From assembly GCA_947575805.1 (NCBI GenBank), contig CANPOY010000003.1:1-64000 (forward strand): 64,000 nucleotides of DNA, read 5' to 3'. Shown piece after piece: positions 24,135 through 33,210 of the stretch (position 1 is the stretch's first letter; every line of letters starts with the position of its first letter). The DNA is from an uncultured Lachnospiraceae bacterium (GTDB lineage: Bacteria; Bacillota; Clostridia; Lachnospirales; Lachnospiraceae). Made by a program: the position numbers and the translations under genes. Under the pieces are notes generated by a model that was given only the letters and a program-made list of their open reading frames with translations, ran no database searches and had not been told where the DNA came from.

Positions 24135-27100
24135 ATGGAAGAAAGAAAAATTTTGCTTGCGCCGGAGGGCAGGGAGGAATTTCATAATCAGGTGGATTTC
24201 TGCGTGGGAACCGGCCGGATGGGCCTGGCGCTCCACCGGGAATATCTGGAGCAGCTGAAACTGGTGCAGGAGGAGATCGGTTTCCGGTATATCAGGGGAC
24301 ACGGTCTGTTTTGCGACGACATGGCAATTTACCAGGAGAGCGGGGACGGTGTTCCGGAATATAACTACACCTATCTGGACAGGGTCATGGACAGTTATTT
24401 GGAACTGGGGCTGCGGCCATTCTTGGAGCTGGGTTTCATGCCGGAAAAAATGGCCAGCGGAAAGCAGACTATCTTTTACTGGAAGGGAAATACAACGCCC
24501 CCTGCTTCCTATGATAACTGGATGAAGATGGTACAGGCGCTGCTGGTTCATTTGTGCGACAGATACGGAAGGGAAGAGGTGGTTACCTGGCCTATCGAGG
24601 TGTGGAATGAGCCCAACCTGCCCGGTTTCTGGGAACATGCGGATATGCAGGAATATTTTAAGCTCTTCCGGCACACCTTTATCGCCGTGAAGGAGGTGGA
24701 TACCCGTTTTCGGGTGGGAGGGCCGGCAGTCTGCGGAGGCAGCGATGAGGTATGGATCAGAGCCTTTCTGGAATACTGCCGTGACAACGGATTGGAACCG
24801 GATTTTGTCACCAGACATCACTATACCACCGAAGTGCCGGAACCGGTAGGACACTACGGGTATCCGGAGCTGATGAAGGCAGAGGACGGATTTGCCAACC
24901 TGCACACTACAAGGGACATTATTGACAGCTTTCCGGAATATAAGGGACGGGAGATTCACATAACGGAGTTCAATACCTCCTATATCCCCAATGCCCCGAT
25001 TCATGACACCAATCAGAATGCGGCGTACATAGCTCATCAGCTGTCCCGCCTGGGGGAGGACAATGAATCCTATTCCTACTGGACCTTCGGGGATGTGTTC
25101 GAGGAGCAGGGCGTTCCCTTTACTCCCTTTCACGGGGGATTCGGCCTGGTGGCAAACGGCTGTATTCCCAAGCCAACCTTCTGGACCTTTGTCTTTTTCA
25201 AAAAGCTGAAAGAAGGAAAGGGACACTGTATTCTGAAAAATGACCATGGGGTGGTCATGTGTATGGAGGACGGAAGCTATCGGGGAGTGGTATGGAATGT
25301 CACCAACAGGCGAACAGGGCAGCCGTATCTGCTGACCCTGGAAATCCGGGAACAGCAGGAGGGCTGTCTGCTGACCAGGACGGTGGACGAAACCCACTGC
25401 AATCCGCTGAAGGTATGGCATGATATGGGGGAGCCGTCCAGCCTCACCGGAGAACAGCAGGACCTGCTTCAGGAGGCGGCCCGGCCCTTTGTGAAGACAA
25501 AGAGGGTGAAGCCGCAGAACGGCAGACTGGAGGTTTCCTTCCCGGTGGAAGAAAACGGTGTGGTCTATTTCCAGTGGAAGCCCGGGAAGGTGAAGCCGGA
25601 CAGAGGATATTCCTACGAACGTGCCACCCAGTATCCGGCTATAAACCCGGTGACAAGGCTGGATTATCCGGATCCCGACGTGATCCGGGTGGAGGATACC
25701 TATTATATGGTCAGCACAACCATGCACTTCATGCCCGGTTGTGAGATTCTGCGTTCCTATGACCTGCGGAACTGGGAACATTTATCATATGTGTACGACA
25801 AGCTGGACAGTACGCCCGCCCAGAGGCTGGAGGGAGAAGAGAACATTTACGGAAAGGGAATGTGGGCGGCGTCCCTGCGCTGGCATGAGGGCATTTACTA
25901 TGTGTGCTTTGTGGCCAACGATACCCAAAAAACCTATTTGTACACGGCAGGACGGCCGGAAGGCCCATGGGAGAAGCATGTGATAGAGGGCTTTTACCAT
26001 GACTGCTCCCTGCTTTTTGATGATGACGGAAAGCGGTATATTGTCTATGGAAACCGGCAGATCTGGCTCACTGAGCTGAAGGAGGATTTAAGCGGCCCCT
26101 TGGAGGGAGGGCTTCACAGAATGCTTTTGGAGGACAGGGACAATCCCAATCTGGGGTATGAGGGAAGCCATCTGTACAAGATCGGAGGAAAATATTATCT
26201 GTTCCTCATTCATTCCAGGCCCGATAAGTGGAGAAGGACGGAGGCCTGTTTCGTCGCGGATTCCCTGGAAGGGGAGTTTGTGGGGGGAGACGTGCTGGAC
26301 GATGACCAGGGACTGCCGGACAGAGGTATTGCCCAGGGACCCATTGTGGATACCCCGCAGGGGAAATGGTATGCGCTGCAGTTCCAGGACAGCGGGGCCG
26401 TGGGGCGGATTCCTTTCCTTCTGCCCGTGACCTGGAAGGACGATTACCCTGTCTTCGGAGACAAGGGAACGATTCCGGAGGAATTTCCGGTGGAGAGTAC
26501 CAGGCCGGGGTATATATACGCGCCTTTGGTGGGCAGCGATGATTTTAAGGGCGAACTGAAGAGCCATTGGGAGTTTAACCATGAACCGGATCCGGCGCTG
26601 ATCTGTCATGATAAAGCCGCCGGGACCTGGCAGATTACCACGGATAAGGTGTGCGGCTCCCTGCTGCAGGCCAGGAATACCCTGACCCAGAGGATGCTCT
26701 GGCCGGGCTGTGCAGCGGAAGTGACCCTGGACGGCAGCGGTCTGAAGGAAGGGGACTTCGCCGGGCTGTGCGCGCTGCAGGCATGTTTCGGGTTTGTGGG
26801 TCTGACCCGCAGAAACGGAGAATTGCTGATGGTGGTCAGAACCGTGGAGCCGGGAGAATTCCGCAAATTCCCTCCGGAGAACCAGCCGGAGCAGGAATGG
26901 GAGGCTGTTGTGGTGGAGGAAAAGCCGTACGTTCTGAAGTTGGAAGCGGATTTTACCGGGGGAAGGGATACATGCAGTTTCTACTATAAGGACAGGAGCT
27001 TTTGGAGCCAGTGGCAGAAGATTGGACCGCAGCACCAGCTTCGCTTTGGCATGGAACATTTCTGCGGCTGTCGTTTCGGCCTGACGGTGTATTCTACCGC

Positions 27101-27152
27101 GGAGGCCGGAGGCAGCGCCGTATTCAGCAATTTCGGTTATCATGAGCGGTAA
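24135..27152 (+). CDS. GH39-GH43 fusion, bifunctional beta-xylosidase / arabinofuranosidase
   Basis: The 1005-residue cytoplasmic enzyme has two catalytic modules. Residues 1-480 match GH39 beta-xylosidases: acid/base Glu159 in EVWNEPNLPGFW and nucleophile Glu278 in HITEFNTSY. Residues 500-1005 match GH43: base in DYPDPDV (about 510-516), Asp623 in HDCSLLFDDDG and acid Glu676 in YEGSH, followed by a beta-sandwich C-terminal domain. GH39 retains and GH43 inverts stereochemistry, so one chain combines two mechanisms. ATG 24135 has a strong GGGAGGA site; ATG 24099 is also possible. There is no signal peptide, so it works on imported oligosaccharides. Confidence 0.9.
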   Translation: MEERKILLAPEGREEFHNQVDFCVGTGRMGLALHREYLEQLKLVQEEIGFRYIRGHGLFCDDMAIYQESGDGVPEYNYTYLDRVMDSYLELGLRPFLELGFMPEKMASGKQTIFYWKGNTTPPASYDNWMKMVQALLVHLCDRYGREEVVTWPIEVWNEPNLPGFWEHADMQEYFKLFRHTFIAVKEVDTRFRVGGPAVCGGSDEVWIRAFLEYCRDNGLEPDFVTRHHYTTEVPEPVGHYGYPELMKAEDGFANLHTTRDIIDSFPEYKGREIHITEFNTSYIPNAPIHDTNQNAAYIAHQLSRLGEDNESYSYWTFGDVFEEQGVPFTPFHGGFGLVANGCIPKPTFWTFVFFKKLKEGKGHCILKNDHGVVMCMEDGSYRGVVWNVTNRRTGQPYLLTLEIREQQEGCLLTRTVDETHCNPLKVWHDMGEPSSLTGEQQDLLQEAARPFVKTKRVKPQNGRLEVSFPVEENGVVYFQWKPGKVKPDRGYSYERATQYPAINPVTRLDYPDPDVIRVEDTYYMVSTTMHFMPGCEILRSYDLRNWEHLSYVYDKLDSTPAQRLEGEENIYGKGMWAASLRWHEGIYYVCFVANDTQKTYLYTAGRPEGPWEKHVIEGFYHDCSLLFDDDGKRYIVYGNRQIWLTELKEDLSGPLEGGLHRMLLEDRDNPNLGYEGSHLYKIGGKYYLFLIHSRPDKWRRTEACFVADSLEGEFVGGDVLDDDQGLPDRGIAQGPIVDTPQGKWYALQFQDSGAVGRIPFLLPVTWKDDYPVFGDKGTIPEEFPVESTRPGYIYAPLVGSDDFKGELKSHWEFNHEPDPALICHDKAAGTWQITTDKVCGSLLQARNTLTQRMLWPGCAAEVTLDGSGLKEGDFAGLCALQACFGFVGLTRRNGELLMVVRTVEPGEFRKFPPENQPEQEWEAVVVEEKPYVLKLEADFTGGRDTCSFYYKDRSFWSQWQKIGPQHQLRFGMEHFCGCRFGLTVYSTAEAGGSAVFSNFGYHER

Positions 27153-27167
27153 GGAGGAGGTAATCTT

Positions 27168-29495
27168 ATGCACACAAAAAGAAATCAGGCACTGACTATG
27201 TACCCGTTATTTTTTGACCCTATCTACAGGACGGCTTACATGGAGGAACAGGATGGAAAAGTTGCTCTCAAATATCGGGATGACATCTGGGGGGTCAGAC
27301 TGGAGGACAACGGCGACGTGACCTTTACCATGCGCGCGCCCTCGGCGGAGACGGTGGAAGTAGCCGGGGTTGGAGGAAGCATGGGAAGGGAGCGCATTGC
27401 GCTGGAGCGGGACGGAGAGGGCTGCTTTTCCAGAACCGTGTCCGGGATCGCGCCGGGCTTCCACTATCATTTCTGGTATGTGGACGGTGTACAGGTGACC
27501 AATCCCCTGGCGCCGGTGGCTTACGGGTGTTTTGGAGCCACTAATTTCTTTGAGGTGCCCGCAGAAGGGGAGGACTTCTGGTTCCTGAAGGATGTGCTCC
27601 ACGGAGATGTCCAGATACGCACCTATGTGTCCGGGATCAACGGGCATGTGAAGAAATGCTATGTATATACGCCGCCGTCTTATGGCAGGGAACCGGAAAA
27701 GAAATATCCGGTGCTCTATGTGCAGCACGGCGTAGGCGAGGATGAGACAGGGTGGATCTGGAACGGAAAGCTCAATTTCATCCTGGATAATCTGATTGCT
27801 GAGGGCAAGGCCAGGGAGATGATTGTGGTCATGTGCTGCGGATACGCTTTTCAGAAGGGGGAGGATCCCGTCTTTTTCCCGGGAGATTTCGGCAGGGAGA
27901 TGACGGAAAACGTCATTCCCTTTATCGAGAACCATTACCGTACGGCAAAGGGGAGAAGCAACAGGGCTATGGCAGGGCTTTCTCTGGGATCCGCCCAGGC
28001 CACCCAGTTTGTTGCCCGTTTCCAGGAGCTGTTTGCCCATCTGGGAGTCTTCTCCGGCATGAGGGACGAGGAGACGGAGAAGATTTTAAGCAGACAGGAA
28101 GAATACCCCATGGAGACAGTGCTGATGACCGCCGGAATCGGGGAGAAGGGACTGGATGAGGCGCAAAAGGTTTACACCGACCGCTTCCAGGCGTTAGGGG
28201 TGGCGGGAGGCCAGAGATGCTATCCCGGATACCATGAGTGGCATGTGTGGCGGGCCAGCCTGAGGGATTTTGCAGAGCTGATCTTCCGGAAGGGGGCAGA
28301 TACGGAGACAGGCGCCGGGGAAGCGGATTTCCGGTATGAGGAGATGTCTCTGGACCGGGAGCAGCTGGACCGCCAGACCTTTGCGGAGCATATTCTGATG
28401 TTTGATCCTATCTATAAAGGGCTGGTTCATGCCTTTGACGAGAAGGGCAGGCCTGCGGGGAAATATAAGGATGAGCACTGCGGTGCGGAAGTGGTGGATG
28501 CAAAAGTGGGGAAGGCCATGTTCCGGATCAGGGCACAGGGTGCCAAAACCGTGGAAGCAGACATCTGGGGCATGGGATGCTTTGCCATGGAGCAGGGAGA
28601 GGAGGATTGGTGGTTCTGCGAAGTCACGGGAATCGAGAAGGGATTCCATTACTACGGCATAAAGGTCAATGGTGTGGACGTTTTGGACGGAAACGCCCCT
28701 GTGGGCTACGGCGGCTTCCGGGCCATTAACTATCTGGAAATGCCGGAAGAGGATTTTGACGAGTACAAGATCCGCCAGAACCCTCACGGGACGGTTCATC
28801 TGAACTATTATCGTTCAGAGGAGACCGGGCGCACGAAGCTGTGCTATGTGTATACCCCTGCCTCCTATGAGAAGGAACCTGACCGCCGGTATCCCGTACT
28901 CTATCTGCAGCACGGGGGAGGCGAGAACGAAGCAGGATGGATCTGGCAGGGCAAGCTTGCCAACCTGGCGGACAATCTCATTGCTTCAGGACAGATGGAA
29001 GAGATGATTGTGGTCATAAATACGGGGTATTCTTTCCCCGACAGCGGAAACTATCATCCGGCCATGAGCGCTTTTGCAGAGGAGCTGGTAAGCAGCGGGA
29101 TTCCGTTTATCGACAGGACCTACAGAACCATTGCCGACAAGGAGCACAGGGCCATGGCAGGACTGTCCATGGGCGGTATGCAGACTCAGAAATGTGTCTT
29201 TGCCCATCCGGAAGTCTTCCGCTATGCGGGCATCTTCTCGGGAGGTCTGACCATCCGCAACGAGGAGGTGGATTACAGCTCCATCCTTCTGGATCCGGAA
29301 GAATTTAACAGGCGGTTTGCAATGCTCTTTGTGGCCTGCGGGATGCAGGAGGGAAGCTACGAGAGTACGAAGAAGAATGAGGAGACCGTCCTGGCGGCAG
29401 GTGTACCCATCGTCGTCTTTGAGGGGTACGGATACCATGACTGGACCTTCTGGCGGCACTGCGCGAATGATTTCCTGAGAAGGCTGTTTCGCTGA
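27168..29495 (+). CDS. Double CE1-type esterase (two tandem esterase modules)
   Basis: The 775-residue cytoplasmic protein consists of two copies of one unit: an N-terminal Ig-like/CBM48-type domain (about 12-130 and 410-525) followed by an enterochelin-esterase-like alpha/beta hydrolase. Nucleophiles are Ser272 (AGLSLGS) and Ser667 (AGLSMGG); histidines are in YHEWHVWR (His356) and YHDWTFWR near 754. Both triads look intact. Relatives release ferulate, p-coumarate or acetate from xylan side chains. A stand-alone third copy is encoded at 34771. The GGAGGAGG site fixes ATG 27168, 15 bases after the GH39-GH43 gene. Confidence 0.88.
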   Translation: MHTKRNQALTMYPLFFDPIYRTAYMEEQDGKVALKYRDDIWGVRLEDNGDVTFTMRAPSAETVEVAGVGGSMGRERIALERDGEGCFSRTVSGIAPGFHYHFWYVDGVQVTNPLAPVAYGCFGATNFFEVPAEGEDFWFLKDVLHGDVQIRTYVSGINGHVKKCYVYTPPSYGREPEKKYPVLYVQHGVGEDETGWIWNGKLNFILDNLIAEGKAREMIVVMCCGYAFQKGEDPVFFPGDFGREMTENVIPFIENHYRTAKGRSNRAMAGLSLGSAQATQFVARFQELFAHLGVFSGMRDEETEKILSRQEEYPMETVLMTAGIGEKGLDEAQKVYTDRFQALGVAGGQRCYPGYHEWHVWRASLRDFAELIFRKGADTETGAGEADFRYEEMSLDREQLDRQTFAEHILMFDPIYKGLVHAFDEKGRPAGKYKDEHCGAEVVDAKVGKAMFRIRAQGAKTVEADIWGMGCFAMEQGEEDWWFCEVTGIEKGFHYYGIKVNGVDVLDGNAPVGYGGFRAINYLEMPEEDFDEYKIRQNPHGTVHLNYYRSEETGRTKLCYVYTPASYEKEPDRRYPVLYLQHGGGENEAGWIWQGKLANLADNLIASGQMEEMIVVINTGYSFPDSGNYHPAMSAFAEELVSSGIPFIDRTYRTIADKEHRAMAGLSMGGMQTQKCVFAHPEVFRYAGIFSGGLTIRNEEVDYSSILLDPEEFNRRFAMLFVACGMQEGSYESTKKNEETVLAAGVPIVVFEGYGYHDWTFWRHCANDFLRRLFR

Positions 29496-29530
29496 GGCGA
29501 AGTAAAATCTGAAACAAGAAAGGGGAGTAT

Positions 29531-31138
29531 ATGGCAAAACAAGCTAAAATAACGGTTCATCCGTCTTATGAAACAGGGGAAATATCCCCCAGATTATTCA
29601 GTACTTTCCTGGAGCCCATAGGCACCATGGTAAACGGCACCATGTTCAACCCCAAGCATCCCACGGCTGACGGGCAGGGCTTTCGCCAGGACTTTATCGA
29701 TGCGCTGAAGGCCACGGACATGCCGGCGGTGCGCCTTCCCGGAGGAAATTTCGTGTCGGCCTGGAGCTGGAAGGATTCCATCGGGCCGAAGGAAGAGCGG
29801 AAGGTAAGGCTTGACCCGGCGTGGCACCAGTACATTACAAACGAGGTAGGCCATGACGAGTATCTGCAGTGGGCGGAGAAGGTGGGAGCGGAGCCTCTCT
29901 ACACCATTAACCTGGGCACCGGGGACATGCGGGACGCCATGGATATAGTGGAGTATACCAATCATGAGGGCGGGACCTGGTGGTCCGATCTGCGCCGGAA
30001 GAACGGCCATGAGCAGCCCTACGACGTGAAGACCTGGTATCTGGGCAATGAAATGGACGGTCCCTGGCAGCTGGGTTCCTGGGACAAGGATCCTAGAGGC
30101 TACGGGGTCCGGGCCAACGAAATATCCAAGGCCATCAAATGGATTGACGGACGTATTGAGACGGCAGTGTGTGCCTCTTCGGCGCTTTTCATGGATCATT
30201 ATCCTCAGTGGGAGGAAACGGTACTGCAGGAATGCTACGATTCCGTGGACTACCTTTCCATGCACCATTACCACAGCGCACCTCCCGGTGACGTGAAGGC
30301 GCTTCTGGGCGGTTCCGTTTACTACGAGGACTTTATCAATACGGAGGTGGCCCTCTGTGACCTGATCGGGGCAAAATGCCGTTCTCCGAAAAAGATTATG
30401 CTTTCCTTTGACGAGTATGGCGCCATGATCCGGCCAAATGCTCCGCTGCATCCGGGATACGGCTATCATAATATGATTCGGGCGCATTACAGATTTGACC
30501 CTCAGCGCAAATATATCCTCCATGATCCCGATAACATGGAAGAGCGCTTCCGACCGGGCGGGGATCTGCTGCAGATGCTGTCCATGCTGTCCATCCAGCT
30601 GGCATTCCTGCGCCATGCGGACCGGGTGAAGATTGGCTGCATGACGGGCGGCCTGGGAGCGCTGTGTGCTTCCGACCATGACCATGTGTGGAAATCGGCT
30701 TCCCATTACGCTTACTGCCAGATGATGGAATACGCCAGGGGCACATCCATGGAGACTGCCGTGGAGAGCGAGACCTTTGATCTGCCCGGGTATGCCATAG
30801 ACGACACCTCCCAGTATACCGGCAAGGAGGGCGTGAGCTACATAGACGCCGCTTCCGCCTGGGATAAGGAGAGGGAGCAGCTGGCGGTATTCGTCATCAA
30901 CCGCAGCGAAGAGGAAGAGTATCCGCTGAACCTGGATGTAAAAGGCTTCGAGGACTATGTATTTGCAGGTCATCAGGAGATGTACACCGCTGATCTGGAA
31001 GTGAGGAACACCTTCGAAGAACCGGATGCAATCAAGCCTGTGGAGCATCAGGGCGGAACCTTTGAAAACAACGTGCTCAGGACTCATGTCAAGCCCTTGT
31101 CCTGGAATGTGATTCTTTTCAAAAAGGCGGCAAAGTAA
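29531..31138 (+). CDS. GH51 alpha-L-arabinofuranosidase
   Basis: The 535-residue cytoplasmic enzyme has the GH51 barrel and C-terminal beta-sandwich: LPGGNFVSAWSWKDSIG (69-85), acid/base Glu174 in WYLGNEMDGPW and nucleophile Glu295 in LSFDEYG. GH51 enzymes cleave terminal alpha-L-arabinofuranose from arabinoxylan oligosaccharides with retention. AAAGGGGAG precedes ATG 29531. It follows the double esterase by 35 bases in the same operon, so deacylation and de-arabinosylation genes are co-expressed. Confidence 0.93.
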   Translation: MAKQAKITVHPSYETGEISPRLFSTFLEPIGTMVNGTMFNPKHPTADGQGFRQDFIDALKATDMPAVRLPGGNFVSAWSWKDSIGPKEERKVRLDPAWHQYITNEVGHDEYLQWAEKVGAEPLYTINLGTGDMRDAMDIVEYTNHEGGTWWSDLRRKNGHEQPYDVKTWYLGNEMDGPWQLGSWDKDPRGYGVRANEISKAIKWIDGRIETAVCASSALFMDHYPQWEETVLQECYDSVDYLSMHHYHSAPPGDVKALLGGSVYYEDFINTEVALCDLIGAKCRSPKKIMLSFDEYGAMIRPNAPLHPGYGYHNMIRAHYRFDPQRKYILHDPDNMEERFRPGGDLLQMLSMLSIQLAFLRHADRVKIGCMTGGLGALCASDHDHVWKSASHYAYCQMMEYARGTSMETAVESETFDLPGYAIDDTSQYTGKEGVSYIDAASAWDKEREQLAVFVINRSEEEEYPLNLDVKGFEDYVFAGHQEMYTADLEVRNTFEEPDAIKPVEHQGGTFENNVLRTHVKPLSWNVILFKKAAK

Positions 31139-31165
31139 AGCAGGCGGATACGTCTGCGGAACAGG

Positions 31166-33169
31166 ATGGATATGAATAGAAAAGAGGATACCACAGCCTT
31201 GCTTCCGGACGGAACCCGTTTTCCGTTCTGGGAGAAGGAGAATGTTTTTAACAGAGAGATACATGTGGACGGTACCCGCGGGACAAAAGGTGAAGGGGAC
31301 GGCAGTACTGCCAGTCCCTTTCTTACCATTCAGGAAGCGGCAGAGGCGGCAGAACCCGGAACCCGTATCCTGATTCACGGCGGAACCTACAGGGAGTGGG
31401 TCAGGCCCGGGAGGGGAGGGGAATCCCCGGAGAAGATGATCAGCTACGAAGCGTTTGGCGACGGAGAGGTCATCATCAAAGCGTCAGAACAGGTCTGGAA
31501 CTTTTGTGAGAGCACGGGATGGCGCCGGGGCGGATTCCCCGGGGAGCCTGCAAATGCCGGAATGCGCATCTGGCAGCACAGACTGGATGCGGATATGTTC
31601 CGGGGCTATAATCCGTTCTGCGCGGTGAATATTCTTCACGACAGACTGTTTTTGGAATATGACAAGACGGACATGACCACCTACCTGAACAGAAGGGGGA
31701 TGGTATTCTGTGACGGTAAGCCATTAAAGCAGGTGAGCCTGTACGGTCATATGTCCCGGGAGGAGGGAACCTATTGGGTGGAAGCCAACGGACAGACCGT
31801 CCATTTCCGCCTTCCCGGGGATGGGGATCCGGCGGAACATGTGATGGAGATTACCTGCAGGGAACAGTGCTTTGCCCCGGAGGCGCCTTTTTTGTCTTAT
31901 ATCAAAGTAAAAGGACTTACCTTTGCCCATGCGGCCACCGGCGCTCCGGTGCCCCAGCGGGGAGCGCTGTCCTGTCACAGGGGACATCACTGGATTATAG
32001 AGGACTGTGTCATTGACTGGTCCAATGCCGTGGGGATCGACGTAGGAAACGAGTGCTGGCATCATGAGTGGAGGGAAGGGCAGATTATCGGCAGTTCCGT
32101 AATCCGCAGGTGCACGGTGCGGGATGCGGGAGTGTGCGGCATTGCGGGACTTCACGCGGAAAATATGCTGGTGGAGGACTGTCTGATCACGGGAACCGGA
32201 TGGCAGCGTATGGAGCTCTCCTGGGAAGCGGGAGGGATGAAGCTGCATAACAGCAGAAACGGTCTGTTCCGGCGCAATATTTTCCGGGACACCTTCCGGG
32301 CAGACCATATCTGGCTGGACTGTGGAAACGAGAACAACCGTCTGACCAGAAATCTGTTCCTCAACGGCATTGAGCAGAGGGAAGCGGTGTTTATCGAATG
32401 TACGAAGGATGGAGTGAACCTGATCGACCACAATATTTTCTGGAATGTGGAGGGCAGATTTGATAAAAACGCGGTCGTGGAGCAGCCCGGTTCCTCCGGA
32501 TGGTATAAGATGATGGAAGAAGGTGTAGTAAACGGATATGCTGTGTACGGGGAGGGAACGGACCGTATGCGGGTGGTGAACAATCTGATCGGAAAGTGCA
32601 GGAGCGCGGGATATTTCGCCAAACCGGTTGCTTTTCGCATGCACGGGCTGGAGCGGGGCGGAACCTCCAGGGACGCAGTGCTTGCAGGGAATATTTTCTA
32701 TGACTGCGGGGAGGCTGCCATCAAATTTCCCACCAGGGACAATGCCTCGGAGGGCAATCTGTATGTAAAGCTGAAGGGCGGTTACCTGCGGGTGCTTTAT
32801 CCGGAGCCGGAGGTATGCCTGAACCTCCCTGCCTGGCAGGAGTTTGAGGGATTTGACCTTACGGGGCAGGAGGGCTGGTTCGACATACAGGTGGATACGG
32901 AAAATTACACCCTTACTTTCACGGAAGCCGGAGAAGCTCTATTCGGCATGCCGGGACAAGCGGAACGGCGCAAACACATAAAGCATGCGGAAGATATGGT
33001 AAGCCTGGAGGTGCAGGCCCTGGAGCAGGAGACGAAAATTGACCGCCGGGTTCTGTGGGAGGAGGATTTCCTGGGAAATGCCGGTAAAGACGGCAGGGTG
33101 CTTCCCGGGCCTTTTCGGAAGCTGCAGGAGAACGAAGTTTATTATATTGATCCCAGAAAAGCGGAATAG
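31166..33169 (+). CDS. Beta-helix glycosidase, GH120-like (probable beta-xylosidase)
   Basis: The 667-residue protein has a right-handed parallel beta-helix repeat pattern. The N-terminus (SPFLTIQEAAEAAEPGTRI, then GGTYREWVRPGRGG) resembles the beta-helix beta-xylosidase XylC that founded GH120. That enzyme uses an Asp and a Glu about 23 residues apart; here Asp385 (IWLDCGN) with Glu403, Glu406 or Glu411 are candidates. No signal peptide is present. ATG 31166 and 31172 are both possible, each with a weak ribosome binding site. Cytoplasmic xylobiose or xylo-oligosaccharide cleavage fits the locus, but the family call is by recall. Confidence 0.78.
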   Translation: MDMNRKEDTTALLPDGTRFPFWEKENVFNREIHVDGTRGTKGEGDGSTASPFLTIQEAAEAAEPGTRILIHGGTYREWVRPGRGGESPEKMISYEAFGDGEVIIKASEQVWNFCESTGWRRGGFPGEPANAGMRIWQHRLDADMFRGYNPFCAVNILHDRLFLEYDKTDMTTYLNRRGMVFCDGKPLKQVSLYGHMSREEGTYWVEANGQTVHFRLPGDGDPAEHVMEITCREQCFAPEAPFLSYIKVKGLTFAHAATGAPVPQRGALSCHRGHHWIIEDCVIDWSNAVGIDVGNECWHHEWREGQIIGSSVIRRCTVRDAGVCGIAGLHAENMLVEDCLITGTGWQRMELSWEAGGMKLHNSRNGLFRRNIFRDTFRADHIWLDCGNENNRLTRNLFLNGIEQREAVFIECTKDGVNLIDHNIFWNVEGRFDKNAVVEQPGSSGWYKMMEEGVVNGYAVYGEGTDRMRVVNNLIGKCRSAGYFAKPVAFRMHGLERGGTSRDAVLAGNIFYDCGEAAIKFPTRDNASEGNLYVKLKGGYLRVLYPEPEVCLNLPAWQEFEGFDLTGQEGWFDIQVDTENYTLTFTEAGEALFGMPGQAERRKHIKHAEDMVSLEVQALEQETKIDRRVLWEEDFLGNAGKDGRVLPGPFRKLQENEVYYIDPRKAE

Positions 33170-33210
33170 AATAGAGACAAGGACGCAGAGCCGGAACAGG
33201 AGGAAAACGG

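Noticed and set aside
24129-25781. Minus-strand open frame of 550 codons opposite the GH39 module
   Set aside because: Same reason: shadow frame without start signals or domains.
29594-31378. Minus-strand open frame of 594 codons opposite the GH51 gene
   Set aside because: A GC-rich antisense artefact; the plus-strand GH51 has intact catalytic motifs.
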